Part shown: positions 1-12,470 of the stretch, in pieces
Layout of the letters: each line of letters starts with the position of its first letter
How positions within the stretch are numbered: position 1 is the stretch's first letter
Assembly: GCF_047948215.1 (NCBI RefSeq)
Contig: NC_134458.1
Coordinates: forward strand, 84,833,260-84,897,259
Reading direction: 5' to 3'
Source: Lycorma delicatula
Taxonomy: Eukaryota; Arthropoda; Insecta; Hemiptera; Fulgoridae
DNA length: 64,000 nucleotides
Made by a program: the position numbers and the translations under genes
Notes under the pieces: generated by a model
What the model saw: only the letters and a program-made list of their open reading frames with translations
Told to the model about the DNA's origin: nothing
The model's database searches: none

Positions 1-1340
1 GATTGCCCAAAAAGGAGAGCAATGTATTTAAGGTGTATGTTGTACGTTTGTTTGTTCCACCGTAGCAGTTCAACAGCCAAACTGATTTAGATATATGACC
101 CCACGTTGTAATCCTTACATTACCGCAAGTGTCACAAGCTATATATATATATATATATATAACATATTCACACATATTATATGTATTTATATATAGTAAT
201 GGAGATTTGCCAGTTGAAGCACAAACTTTAATGAATTGACTTAATTAACTGTGAGAATCTATCACTGAGTTAGCTGGGTTTGAACTAATGATTCAAATCA
301 ATCAAATGAATAATACTACAAAAATAATATAATTAAATTTACGTTAAATAAAATATTAAATAAATTAAAAAATTTCTGTTTAATAATAATGGGCTTCCCA
401 TACGGGTTGTGAGACTAGAGTGGTGAGGTGTTGCAAGCACTTCATGTGAGGCTAGACTGATCATCACTACCAACTGGTACAAACAGGCTGCCCTTGGAGA
501 GCTGTTTTGGGAGGTACAATGGGATGCTATTACAATATCTCTGAAAACAATTGTCCAATTATAAAAATTCAAATGGAGGATTTGTTAGTAGGTTGAGGGC
601 TAACTTTTGCACACCCTCAATCTAACAGACCATGGTTATTCGGAAATGTTATTATATCTTTACAACCAATCTTCTGATTTTATAAAAAAAATAATAAAAT
701 GGGATATTTTCTAGTACAATACAAAATCACGATGGAAGCAAACCAGAACAAGAACTGATATACTCAGAAAAATTGATTGACCTGCACTACACCAAGACCA
801 GCTTGAGCCCGACAAGCTCCCACAAACAGCCTTTGTAGAATTTGATGACAGTACAATTAGAGGTAATGTTGTCAGCATTGGATTGAGGATAGAGCAAATT
901 CGACAATAGATTATTGTCGAATTTGATGCTTTAGGGGGACACGGCAAATGGAATTGCATATGTTGCCACTAACATTGTGGTGGGCTGTGATGGTGCACAA
1001 ACTGCAAAGGACAAGACTAGATACAGCTGTCATAGATCTGAGCACTCAAATTTTTGCCAAGGGCCAGGCCTAGGCCTATGTAGCAGTGAGTCACGTCAGA
1101 CAATCAGAGTTTAAACATTAGTTGTTTAGATCCCAGAAAATTGTTGTATGATCCGTACGATAAAAGGTCTCTTGAGGAACTCAATCGCTTGAGAAATTTG
1201 CAAGTTTAGATTGGTATATGCCAATTAAATAAATAAATTGAAATGTTTACACTTCCCTCATTTGTCTCAATACATTAAATATGTTATATCCATAAGTTTT
1301 CGAATCATCAATTTTTCTTGATGATCATTAAAAAGTATTA
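1..1340. other. AT-rich non-coding stretch
   Basis: I see no exon or intact ORF here. It contains an (AT)n run at about 141-162, a perfect 13-bp hairpin at 896-924 and a moderately GC-richer block (about 700-1200). That block reads like decayed repeat DNA and ends near 1230 in a TAAATAAATAAA-like tail. It probably lies in or beyond the 3' introns of the minus-strand gene whose exon is at 2207-2321. Confidence 0.5.
896..924. repeat. Perfect short inverted repeat (13-bp stem, 3-nt loop)
   Basis: AAATTCGACAATA (896-908) is followed by loop GAT and then its exact reverse complement (912-924). It could be a cruciform or RNA hairpin, or a trace of an old transposon junction. No protein context explains it. 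Confidence 0.75.
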
Positions 1341-2050
1341 AATAAGAAAAACAACTATAAAAATTTTAAAAAAATATGACTGCCAAAAAATTAAAAAAGA
1401 TTTTTTTTTAATTACTAAAAAAAAAAAACAAAGTATAGAAATAAACGACTAAACATTGTTATTCAGTATTTAATTAAATAAAATAATGAGTGACCAATTA
1501 ACTTTCAGACAGTTTTAAATTGTTTAAATATATTTTTTATCTTGTAGAAATAGCAGACATTTAAAGTTGTCTAATGATTAAGTTCTTACCCGGTGTTATA
1601 TCGATAAGAAAATTTTGTCCTTCAATGAAAATGTTTAAATGCGGTCAGGGGGCCCCTAAAAATAAAGAATAATTACTATTCAGAGCTCTTTAATGTAAAA
1701 CAATTATTCAGGGCCCCTCCGACTGCATTATACATTTTTGTTGAAGGACAAGATTTTCTTATTGATGTAAGACCTGGTGAGAACTTAATCATTAGACAAC
1801 CTTAAATGCCTGCTATTTGTAGAACATGAAAATTATATTTAAATAAATTAAAAGTCTCTGAAAGTTGATTGGTCATCCACTATTTTATTTAATTCAATAC
1901 TACATAACAATGTTTAGTCCTTTATTCTATACCTTGTTTTCTTTTTCTTTTTTTTTAGTATGATTAATTGTTGTAGTTTTAGTTCAATCTATTATTTTTT
2001 TTAATTTTTTGCCAGTCATGTTTTTTTTAATTTTTATAATTGTTTTTATC
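1341..2050. mobile_element. Foldback (long inverted repeat) MITE-like element
   Basis: Two arms of about 340 bp each are imperfect reverse complements and meet near 1690. For example, left CAACTATAAAAATT and ATGACTGCCAAAAAATTAAA pair with the complement of the right end around 1995-2045. GC-rich GGGGCCCC-type motifs (1649-1657 and 1712-1718) flank the centre. ATTAA stands immediately outside both ends and is a possible target-site duplication. There is no coding capacity. The element sits in or beyond gene A, downstream of its exon at 2207-2321. The arms are clear; the exact ends and the duplication are inferred. Confidence 0.7.
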
Positions 2051-2206
2051 ATTAATAATCTCTGGGAATGAATATGAATTTAGTGCTACTTTTGTGGTTA
2101 TAATTTTTAAAGTCAATGTAAACTAATGATTTCATCAGAAAAAAAGTTAAATTCCCCAGATTAATTGTAGAAAACAAAAAAAAAATGTATATTATACAAA
2201 ACAAAC

Positions 2207-2321
2207 CTGCATTATCATTTATTTTTTGCTCCCCATCAATGACTAGATCATCAATATCAATCTCATCCAGCAGTGATTTTGATACGGAAGTTTTTGTACT
2301 ACCTCGTGAACTACTGACTGA
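2207..2321 (-). CDS. Gene A, internal exon (unknown function), serine-rich
   Basis: On the minus strand this exon follows a good acceptor (TTTTTGCAG) and ends at a donor (GCAG|GTTTGT). It encodes 38 residues plus one base, starting SVSSSRGSTKTSVSK and ending in an acidic stretch (LLDEIDIDDLVIDGEQK). Its entry phase matches the exit phase of the exon at 4681-4755. The composition, a Ser/Thr/Lys linker then an acidic helix-like segment, is protein-like and not repeat-like. No later exon was found between here and position 1, so the gene probably continues outside the window. The product is unknown. Confidence 0.6.
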
Positions 2322-4680
2322 CTGCAAAAATACAGTACATAATCATTTTATTTTACCAAAGTACTGTAAATAATATAATTAATTATTAAAAATTAGTTAT
2401 AAGATTTATAATATTTTCAATGTTGTCCATGTTGTTTGGAGGTAAAAATAATACAAAATGCTTAACTTTAATAATAAACTGAACCATGTTTACTTTAAAC
2501 AAAATCTATAAGCTTTTTTTAACTTTTACTGTATTTAAAATACAGATGTCGGAAGTTATCTGTAAGTACAGATAACTCTTCCTACCATCTTCAGTGAAAT
2601 TACAGCTACACTTTTGAACTTATAGTTTTAGCTATTGTTATTGATGATGACTTTATTGAATTAGGAAGGTAAGCATTTTGGATATCAAACATTTTATGAG
2701 ATTTGACTTGTATCTGTAAGAACCTTCCATATTTTCTTGCATTTATATAATTTTTTAAATCATTCAAATGCAAAATTGTAGGTTAGACCTACAATTATCA
2801 TTTTATCAGTCACCTACTGTGACTGTTTTAATGTATACTCTTGAGCTAAGTGAACTGTTACAGCAATCGCCCAAGTCGATAAATGCCACTATCTAGCCAT
2901 GAAAGGAAAAAAGAAGAAAACACCTTCTACATTATCCAAGACAAGTCCTTTACACTACCTGAACAAACTGAAAAATTAAAAACTTTATCACAAAATCATA
3001 ATCAAAATTAGCATTACCAGAAGCTGAAAATGCTGTGCAAGGATCTGTGCTACTGACAAACACCATTTAAGTGTGTGGATGACCAATATAACATCACCAG
3101 CTTCCATTTTTAAAGAAAAGATTAGTAGAGTTGATAATTACTTATTTTTTTTAATTATTTAAAATTTCTTTCCTGCAAAAGAAAGCATATTGCTCTTCTG
3201 CTGCTGCAAATGAACATACTTCCTGATCATCAATGATTTTGGGAAACGTTGACTCATCTATATGAATTTTGTTACTCAAGGAACTACTGAAAAGCATAAA
3301 AATTTGTCTTAAGTGAATTTAAAGTAGTAGTTAAGTGACAGTTGTTGGCAACAGATAGTGAGAGTAATTATAAGGAGTATAGGCCATAATTACCACAGGA
3401 TTGCAAATATTATTATTTGGAACAAAAGTTCCCCACTTTCCTAATTTTTTACATAAGTCATTCCAAACTCAACACTTTTTACCTTTATTTATTTATAACT
3501 GGTCCAAATGTAGCATCAGTTTGCTGTTTTGTTAGTCTTCTAATGCTGCAGTAAATCTTTAATGTTGCAGTAAATTAGCATTAATCTAACAATTTTTTAT
3601 TTCATTCATTGCAGAAACTTATTTGATAGCTATGTACAATCATCTTTCTATTACATTCTGCAACAATGATGGTTGTATGTGACCTAATCTGAGAAGTCAC
3701 TCCTGAAATTTGCTTAGCTATCGTCAAGAACACCATCTCATGCCAGGTAAAGTATATAAATCAAGGCGTAGAGTGATTCCCATTACCTTCATTCACTGAA
3801 CCAAATATACTGTTATGTTTTACTATACTAAGCCCAATGAAATACAGATAAGATTCAGCCCTAAACTATGTTCACCTTCTTTATCATACGTCAGTATGTA
3901 TGATGAAGAATACATATGATGAAAAGCCAGTGCTTTATATTGAACATTGTATTTCTCAGGAGAACAATTTCAATTGGTGCATCTTTGTACCTCAGGAGTT
4001 TTACATGGATCACAGTTATAAGACCAACATAAGTAGTGTAAAATAACAAATCAGATATGGCACATGCATACAACTTGAAATTTGACCAACTGTTGAGTTT
4101 TGGTATGTGTACCACTTAAACTGTACTACTGTGAAGCAAATGGAGAAGGACAAGGCCAGTCCAATGGCAACGGAAGCTGATCCAACTGTTTTATAACTGC
4201 AGCTGAGGGCCATTCCAACTGATTTATGATTATTGGATAACTATGAATACTCCTATTTAAGAAAATTATTGCAGCCAACTGTTTGCAACTGTTGAATCAT
4301 AAAGGTGCATTATGCTTTAATGTATTCTTTTTCTGTTGTAAAACAATTAATTGCATACATTATCTCTTATCAGTAGAGGAATACATCCCATTCTAATAAC
4401 TACAAAGTGGTAAAATTAATTTAATAAAACTTACCAATATTTATTTTTTTCTAGAGGCTACAAACACTTTTTTAACTTAAACTGTATCAGATCAAATAGA
4501 AAAGTTTATACAATAAAGAAATGTAATTTCTAAGATTTTACACTACTTCACTGTCTACTTGCAAGTAAACTAGATAGATTACATAGTTGTATATCAGTTA
4601 AGATAAAAGCAAATAGTTTTTGCATATCAAAAAAGTTAATTATGTTTTATTTATATTGTTTTAGAATAAAAATATCTCAC
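2322..4680. other. Intron of gene A, no exon seen
   Basis: AT-rich intronic DNA between two phase-matched exons. The stretches at about 2820-3120 and 3620-4330 are slightly GC-richer and may be old repeat fragments. They show no reading frame or splice-flanked exon that I can defend. Confidence 0.4.
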
Positions 4681-4755
4681 TTTTCTACTTTCTTCTTTAA
4701 TGTCATTATAAACAAGTGTTTTTGGAGTAATATCTTTGCCACCAACAGCATATAT
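4681..4755 (-). CDS. Gene A, internal exon (unknown function)
   Basis: This 75-bp minus-strand exon lies between acceptor TTTATTTCCAG and donor GTGAGA and is phase 0 at both ends. It encodes 25 residues, IYAVGGKDITPKTLVYND followed by IKEESRK. The GKD-ITP turn is loosely like the 'DVTP' segment near the N terminus of axonemal dynein intermediate chains (DNAI4/WDR78 type). That is only a suggestion, because no WD40 repeats are visible in the window. It joins in frame to the exons at 9350-9437 and 2207-2321. Confidence 0.6.
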
Positions 4756-7289
4756 CTGGAAATAAAGATTATAAATTTTAAAATTTAATATCTGGGTATG
4801 AAGTACTATAAAATGTTGTATATTAGTAACAATGAAAAGTACATAAAATTAAATTCAGTACTGTATAAAATAAAACTACAATAAATGCCTGCGTATAAGT
4901 TAAGAGTTTGAAACCAAACACAGTGTATAAAAACCAAAACAGAAAGTGCACTTAAATAAAAATAGTATAACTCTCTTAAACTACAGATTGTAAGGTAAAA
5001 AAATTAATATTTTAATGAAAATAAATGTAAAAGAATTGCTGATTTTAATGACATAACTTCCCATATCTGTTATTATTAATAACAAAAAAATTATTTGTTC
5101 ATTAACCTTTTAATTGTAAGTTTTCCAAGTGTTAAATATTATATCTGTACATTTTCATACAGACAAGTAATAATGAAGATATAATCAGTCAGTTTATATG
5201 TACAAAGTTTGCAGTCATAGATCATATTGGAAAACAGCACTAGTCTGCTTACATGCTACATTTGGAGAAGAATGTAACAAATATTGTGGGACAAACATTT
5301 GTCGCTTTAGTGCTGATATCACTGGCTAACCAAGATTTTTCCCTTAACAAATGAGACTGACACTTTTAACCTATATTCTTTAAATATTATTTTCATAATA
5401 ATTATAATTTCTATCCTGCTCCTTCCTTCCCATTTTATCAGTAATGGGCATCATGGATTGAAGAACTTGTGCTCCTGGTAATAAACAAAAACAGTTGGCG
5501 AAATAAGTTAACGTTGCTCAAACAAAGAAGTGAAATGATAAAAAATGTTTTTATCGTGAATTTTTAACTGAATTGAACTCTTGTCACAGAATAACAAATA
5601 GTACTCAATAATAACATGTACATATTTCTTATAATCAGAGCAAAGAAGAGTAAATTTTTAACAGATAAAAACAAGTTTCATTTATACAAATAGTTATATG
5701 TATATACATTACATATAATTATATAAATTGTAAGCACATACATAATATGCTTGCAATTTATATCCTTTTTATTGCCTCTAAATTCTTAGTCTGAATAAAC
5801 AAAATAACTATTAAAGAGAAAAAAGTGAAGTAAATAGTAATTTTCGACAGATTAATGATTTTAATGTAAGTTATTTTGTTTTTGTTTTTTTTGTCGGTCA
5901 TATTATTGTAACTATGATGTAAAGAATAATGTATGTGTACATGCATTCATACATGCGCACGCACACACACACACATAAAATACAAATGTTAAACACTGAC
6001 AGTTCTAAAATGACTCATATTAAAAATAAATACATGTTTTAATTCAATCAATATATAATTATAATTATATGAATCATGTCAGGAATCACAAACACTACTA
6101 GATAAAGGAACTACTCTAAATCTGTCTGGAAGGATCATATGGAAATTTTATTGCAACAGCAAAATAAAATACAGATTAAATAAAAAGATAGGAAAATGTT
6201 ATAAACCATAAAATATAATTATAAGAAACAATAGTGATGTAAAATGTAAATGTGTAATAAAGAAAACTAATTTTAATCTGAGTTAATTTTAATTAGATTA
6301 TAACGATGAATTACTGTTAATTAAATTGCTACTTAAAACAATTTATAATTACATAAATTATAGTTAATGATAATAACAATAATAAAATGCAACCTTTCTA
6401 AATTTATGATTCCGATGTTTTTGCCTGCTTGACTGAAATGTTTTTAAAAACATGTTTAAAAAAAATGATTAATAACTGTTATGAGTTGTTGACAGAGCAC
6501 AATCTTCCTATTAAATTGGAAACTTCAACTTAGCTAGGTGGTTTAGTTTTCTCTGATTCTACCCAGTCTTTAGGAAATCACAGTCCTCAGGAAAAGTATA
6601 CAGTTAAACAAATTTCATCAAAAACCTGGATTAACTGCTGTTAAAATGAAGCTTTTCATGGTTTAAACTCAGTCACATTTATTTGATTCTAATCTGTGAA
6701 GGAAATAGAAAGGAAAAATGTTAAAACTACAATTCAAACACTTTGTGAATAATATTAATTACAATATAATTTACATAATATTTTAAGAATTTCATTTTTT
6801 GGCATCTTATATTTACAAGTTAGTAGAAGAATGTCTTAACTCTCATATAAAAAATACACAATGAACAGACAGCCCCACTGTGAGGCTATAAGACATGAAT
6901 ATGTACATATTGCCATTTCTCTGTAATATAGTATAAAAAAATCATAAAACTGACATAAGGTGATGCTGAATTAAGGTAAGAATGCCTTACGCATTCTATC
7001 CATCTTAGTCTGGAATGCTTCCAAGCAGTGAATATCCACTTCACCCACAATCACTTGGGAAAGCAGGAAAAAATCTTTAGCCACAATAAAACAAACACAT
7101 TACTGATCAGCCTAAGCATATGCTTATCATATTGCTTAAATAAGTATATTTAGATTAGTAAATCTAAATATCTGCAACACTGCTATTCATGTTGAGCTTT
7201 ATACTATCTTGCAGAAATCACATTAAACATACAAAATATATTTCAAAGGTTCTTTAAATATTTTTTCCATGCTGTTAGATATTGTACTA
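4756..7289. other. Intron of gene A, no exon seen
   Basis: Low-complexity AT-rich intron with a short (CA)n tract near 5959-5975. A minus-strand frame around 6970-7070 looks mildly coding, but its possible splice sites do not fit the phase of the neighbouring exons. I see nothing else assignable. Confidence 0.4.
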
Positions 7290-8868
7290 TGAGGTCTGTA
7301 AATAAAGTAATGATACTGGTTCAAAAAACTTTTTATTTACAATCCAATTATACATGGACTCTGTTACCTTCAAAATAAATCCCTTGGGAAGCTACGCAAT
7401 GCTTCAAATGGTTTTCCCACTCTTCACAGCAGCGTTGGACTCAAAAACTGGAATATCCTACAGATGGTCGGTTACATTTTTTTAAATGTTTTTACTGTTC
7501 CAAAATGGTGTCCTTTGGGGTGTTTTTTAAAGTCGGGAACAGAAAAACATCACAGGGACTCAAGTCAGGTGAATAAGGTGGTTGAGGAACTACAGGAATA
7601 TTTTTCTTTGCCAAAAACTCATTAATTGAGAGTGCAGTGTGACAAGGTGCATTGTCATGATGCAGCATCCAGTTGTCTTTAGTGGGTGGTCTCATGTGGG
7701 CAACTCTTTTCCGCAGTCTTTCAATAATTCCTCAGTAAACATACTGATTTACAGTCAGTCCTGCAGGCAAAAACTCCTTATGGACAATGCCATTACTATC
7801 AAGAAACAAATTAGCATGGTTTTGATTTTTGATTTGCTTTTTTGGGATGTGGTGAGTTTGAAGTGTGCCACTCCTTGCTCTGGTGTTTTGTTTCTGGGTT
7901 ATATTCAAATATCCAAGATTCATAACTAGCAATAACATTTTTTAGAAAATCAGGATCAGTTTCAATTCACCCTAGAAGATTATGGCACACTTCCACTCTG
8001 TTGCTTTTCTGTTCAACAGTGAGGTTTTTGGGACCAATTTTGCACAAACTTTTTTCATGTCCAATTTGTTTGTCAAAATTTGATGGACTGTGATATGGTT
8101 CAAATTCAATTTTTCTGCAATCATTCTGCCAGTTGTAGCGTATCAAGTCTCTGATTTGCTCTGATCACTTTTTGACATTAACATTCTTCCAGAGCATAGA
8201 TCATCTGCAACTGATTCCCGGCCATCTTTTTTTTTCCTGTTTAGCCTCCGGTAACTACCGTTTAGATAATTCTTCAGAGGATGAATGAGGATGACATGTA
8301 TGAGTGTAAATGAAGTGTAGTCTTGTACATTCTCAGTTCGACCGTTCCTGAGATGTGTGGTTAATTGAAACCCAACCACCAAAGAACACCAGTATCCACA
8401 ATCTAGTATTCAAATCCGTGTAAAAATAACTGGCTTTACTAGGCCTTGAACGCTGTAACTCTCGACTTCCAAATCAGCTGATTTGGGAAGAGGCATTAAC
8501 CACTAGACCAACCCGGTGGGTTATTCCCGGCCATCTGAAAGTACTTTAAACCACCCAAACAGTTGGGCTCGTGACAGAGCGTCATCTCCTATTCAAACTG
8601 AAAAGGTTTGAGTAGCATTCTCACTGAATTTAATACAAAACTTAATTGCACAACGTTGCTCATAATTAGTATCATTCATTTTTCTAACACAACAAAAACT
8701 CATTTCACAAAAGGTTTGTTTACATCTCGCATGGCAACAACAGACTAAAAATATTAATACCTAATATAAATCAGGTGTTCATATAACCATATGTTTACTA
8801 GTAACTTTACGATGTTGCCACTTTGGCTGTCAAAAAAAAAATAGTCTCTACTTTATTTACATATCTCA
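7290..8868 (-). mobile_element. Mariner (D34D) transposon relic, interrupted by a SINE
   Basis: The terminal inverted repeats are recognisable. Left TGAGGTCTGTAAATAAAGTA (from 7290) pairs with the complement of the right end at 8868, TGAGATATGTAAATAAAGTA. A TA precedes the left end; TT follows the right end. Without the inserted SINE the element is about 1.27 kb, normal for mariner. The transposase reads on the minus strand. The segment HHDNAPCHTAL to SPDLSPCD (about 7690-7530) has 34 residues between the two aspartates, the mariner D34D signature. The first catalytic position reads SYESW where a D is expected. There are stops and frameshifts, so it is dead. It lies inside an intron of gene A. 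Confidence 0.9.
8228..8522 (-). mobile_element. tRNA-derived SINE (family 1, tail A), full length
   Basis: The head is at 8522 on the minus strand: AACCCACCGGGTTGGTCTAG contains a pol III A-box-like TGGTCTAGTGG. A degenerate B box (CGTTCAAGGCC) lies about 60 bp further on. The body includes the TTTGGTGGTTGGGTTTCAAT block. The 3' end reads GGCTAAACAGG followed by an A-rich tail. A perfect 14-bp target-site duplication, ATTCCCGGCCATCT, sits at 8214-8227 and 8523-8536 and interrupts the mariner transposase frame, so the SINE arrived after the mariner. Related copies are at 39620, 42444, 42587 and 59784. Confidence 0.9.
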
Positions 8869-9349
8869 TTCCCATTCTTGCTGACTGGAAGAGGGCTAGC
8901 TGTGAGCCGATTCAGGGATTGATTCCTGCATGGTGGCCATATTAATAAGCCTAATAGAATTTTTTTTATTCCCAAATAAAAAAAAATATTTAAAATGTTA
9001 GAAATTAGTAAGAATTATACTTTAGATTAATAAGAGTTTACATAGATGTATATTAAGCTTCAAAATGTGCTTGTTTTAATATTAATAAGGGATCACATAA
9101 AAACATCAGAAGACAATTTTACATCACCTTTACTCCCTTTTACAACACATTGGCCCACTATGACAATTCTCTCTAATAAAAAAAAATAATCTTTAACAAG
9201 TTTCATTAAAAATAAAAATTACTTATTTCAGTAAGATATTTCCTTAAATAAAGTAGAAGTTTATATTCCATGAAATTTGTACAAACTACAACTTAGATGT
9301 GAGTATTTTATATGTATTTATAAAAATTAAAAATCCTATTTAACCTTAC

Positions 9350-9437
9350 CTCAATGTATTTGTCCTTTGTTGATGTAGTTAAAAATTGATTTAACTGTTT
9401 ATTTGTTTCCATAGTAACATATTGCATTATCTTTCTA
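9350..9437 (-). CDS. Gene A, early exon (unknown function)
   Basis: This minus-strand exon lies between acceptor ATATTTCAG and donor GAG|GTAAGG. It needs two bases from the previous exon to complete its first codon, then encodes RKIMQYVTMETNKQLNQF and LTTSTKDKYIE and exits in phase 0 into the exon at 4681-4755. Three exons over 7 kb that all agree in phase make chance unlikely. The candidate first exon at 12909-12970 leaves exactly the two bases required. No domain is recognised. Confidence 0.6.
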
Positions 9438-9520
9438 CTGAAATATAGAATATTATTTTCAGTAATATAATATTTATTCTAAATTTCAATTTCATTTTGA
9501 AGTTCTTTCATACATAAGAA

Positions 9521-9521
<1 letters not shown>

Positions 9522-9559
<38 letters not shown>

Positions 9560-9563
9560 CGCG
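9522..9563. repeat. (TG)n/(CG)n compound microsatellite
   Basis: About 15 TG units run directly into CG units. This alternating purine-pyrimidine tract is a classic Z-DNA-prone sequence. It lies about 90 bp outside the exon at 9350-9437, in the upstream intron. Confidence 0.9.
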
Positions 9564-11423
9564 ACCGTGCACGTGTGTTGTCATGCACTTTCATATTGTG
9601 TAATTTTTTTTTAATTTTCATTTTTACAAACGATATGAGTTAAAATAATTTCAATCAATGCAGTTTAAATTGTTATTTTTCTTTAATTAATTTATATACT
9701 TAGTATTTTTCAATAGTTACTTTAATATTATGATCAGAAAAAAATAGGTTTCATGTAAAATTTGTTTTCTTAATGAATGTAACTGAGCATGTGTCTAGTT
9801 TATCCAACTTAATGCTAACACTGAAATTTACTTTGCATACTTCTTCTAAGTAGCTTTGTTTCATTAATATGAGGTACAATTTTTTTAACAAAATATCTCT
9901 CATTAAACACAAAAATATAAAATGTAAATTGAACTGAAATAAATACAGTAAAATTTATGAGGATGTTTCAAGATAACCTAATAATACATCACATTTTTAT
10001 GAATGTTCACTTGCAAAATGTTTTAAGAAATTATCCAATAACAAAAAATACAACACCATATTAAATTTGTCAGTGATTAATCATTTTAAAACTCAAAATT
10101 AAAAATATAACAAAACCTGTAATAATTCATCATATGTATATAAGGAGTGACAATTTATGTTAAAAATGATTAATTCAACAAACAAAACAATAAGAAATAT
10201 CATGTTAGTCAGAAAAGGATAGACTCTTATGTTTTCAATCTCATTACATGGCTTTACAATAGCAACAAGTTATATGTGATGCAATTATTCATCCTTGGCA
10301 ATAGCTAATCTGTCTTCACCCACAGCATAACTTGCTAAGACAAAGTGCATTCTCCAAAATTATATTAAATACATGCACAATTTCTCAAAAGTCTTTATCA
10401 GTCACTGATCTTATAACTAATTTTAAAAAATATATATAAACCAGTAATCTAGATAGTTAAATTGATGACTTGACAAATTACTGTGAATTCTGCTACAAAA
10501 GAAATAATAAAATATGTAATTCTTTACATTTACTGTGAGACAAGATAGATATTATTATTAACATAACAAAACTTATTTCTCTGTCAGCAGATAAAGTGCT
10601 TTGGTTACTCAAAAACTGCTTTGACTTCATGTCAGTCGATAGCAACTACTAATTTAGGATAAATCAGGTTCACTATGAATTAAAATAAAAAATTAAAGTT
10701 AAAATTTTAACAAAGTTGACTAAAAATAAAACAATAATCAAGATGGTAGTACAGACCATTATATACATTTCAGTATGAAGCTGTTCTAAAATGAATTTTG
10801 TAAGTATTAAAAAATTTTCAACAGCTAGAACATGAATCACAGCTAGAAGATGAATCAGTAAAATAAATATAGCAAAACAATTAATAACACAATTTAAAAG
10901 CTACTTGTAGATGTTGAATTAGCTCTTACATAGTCTGAATATATTCAAATCTTATAAAACATTCATGAAGATAATTGTCAATCACGTTTAGCTGTTTTTG
11001 AGTCAAAAAAGATTTAGTGAGTGCTGAGTAGCGGTTGAAGATGATTCAAACCTTTACATATCCAATACCTTTAAACATTATGGCCAGCTCAATAAAATTG
11101 TTTAAATCAATTGACACCAGAACTTCAGAATGGTACAATGTAGTAAAGATGATTAAAACAGAAATTTTACATAATAATTTCAATATGACAAATGTATACA
11201 TAAAAAATGGTACCAGAAGTCCTCACAGCAGAACAAAAGAAAACTGTAAAAATATTAGTACTGACATCCTAAAAGAAATGAGAGAGCGACCAAACTTATT
11301 TGAAGATGTCATCACATAACACGTGATCTACTTCAATATGAGGCACCAGAAGACCCAAAATCAACAAAGCTAAAAACATGCAAGAATGACAAATCAAGAC
11401 TGAAGACCACACTCACAATTACC
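9564..11423. other. Intron of gene A, no exon seen
   Basis: AT-rich intron. A 94-codon plus-strand open frame (11035-11319) is present but has no recognisable family, splice context or start context. It is probably chance or old repeat sequence. Confidence 0.35.
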
Positions 11424-12470
11424 TTAACCTGGGATCACTCACCCGTTAGATAAAATCTAATATTTTGGATACTTTCTGTAATAAAAACATTATTACATTA
11501 AGTATGAACCTGAAACTTCATCATTGCATCTGCAGCAAATTTTTACACAAGTATTGATGTTGGACACTGGGTGGGGTCCTGAAGGTCAGGAGTGGAGTGT
11601 GCATGGTCTGTTAGTTGGAATCTAATGCGCGAGTGATCACATCAGTCTAGTTAGAAAATATCTAATGTGCAAGTGATTACATAGAGGTTTTCTGGTGACT
11701 TTTATAATTTGTGACATAGTTTCATTGAGTATTTTGGAATCTGATGGTTTGGTTTTCACGTAAGAATAATTGAACAGGATAATGACTTTTGTATTCTGGT
11801 GTGGTTGGAAGAGGACGAGTCCACACAAGATGAGACTGATGACAAAGCGTAAATTGCTGTTGAGTTACAAGCAGAAGGTTTTTCTGACAAGAATGCCGAG
11901 CCCGAACATCAGGAAGGAAACACAGATTCAGAAGTTAGATGAAAAAGATGATATGCAGCCAACGTTTTGTCACATCAACAGTAGCAGGTGCACGCCCAAA
12001 TCAAGGAGCGAACAGTAGCTTCAGAAGTCCGATCTACCATGGTAAGGATGCCACAAGTAATTGGTATGCGTACAATCCAGCATCGTCACGACCTATCCGA
12101 ACCGTTAGGGAAAATGTAGTTACTAGATTGCCAGGCATAAAAAATGTGGCTAAAGGAAAAGATACAATTATGGATTGCTGGAGTTTTTATTTTCCAGACG
12201 ACATAATTGAAGAAATTGTTTGCTGCACAAACCAGCAATTGTTGCTACTGAACCACTCATATATACGTGGCATCAGGGATGTATCGCAAACCGATAAAAC
12301 TAAATTGAAGGCTTTCTTGGGCGTTTAGCTGGTGTTAAAAAGGCTAGTCATCTAAATATTGACGAGTTATGGGGCCGCGATTGAACATATCCAGAATTTT
12401 TTCGGCTGTACTGTCAAAAAGACGATTTAAAACAGTGGTTCAAGCTATACAGTTTGATAAAATTGTTAAA
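11424..12470 (+). mobile_element. piggyBac-type transposon relic (5' end and N-terminal transposase)
   Basis: TTAA (11424-11427) is followed by a terminus CCTGGGATCACTCACCCGTT. An inverted copy of this terminus (complement of about 11614-11640, GTGATCACTCGCGCATTAGA) lies inside, as in piggyBac ends with subterminal repeats. The transposase reads forward: an acidic N terminus (VWLEEDESTQDETDD near 11800), then RLPGIKNVAKGKDTIMDCW, EEIVCCTNQQ, LKAFLG and, after a frameshift near 12325, AGVKKASHLNIDELWGRD. This is the N-terminal part of DDE_Tnp_1_7. A stop (GRD*) and the frameshift inactivate it. The catalytic core and right end were not found. Confidence 0.8.

Noticed and set aside
700..1230. 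Possible helicase or retroelement fragment
   Set aside because: Phrases such as VEFDDSTIRGNVVSIGL looked protein-like, but the frame is short and broken and I could not assign a family.
6970..7070. Minus-strand exon candidate reading DIHCLEAFQTKMDRM
   Set aside because: A plausible acceptor and donor exist, but the phase would place a stop between the gene A exons at 9350 and 4681.
8143..8382. Minus-strand 79-codon frame, and the similar one at 59691-59954
   Set aside because: Both are translations of the SINE body; the similarity comes from the repeat, not from a gene.
11035..11319. 94-codon plus-strand frame
   Set aside because: No family, no promoter or splice context, in an AT-rich intron next to a transposon.
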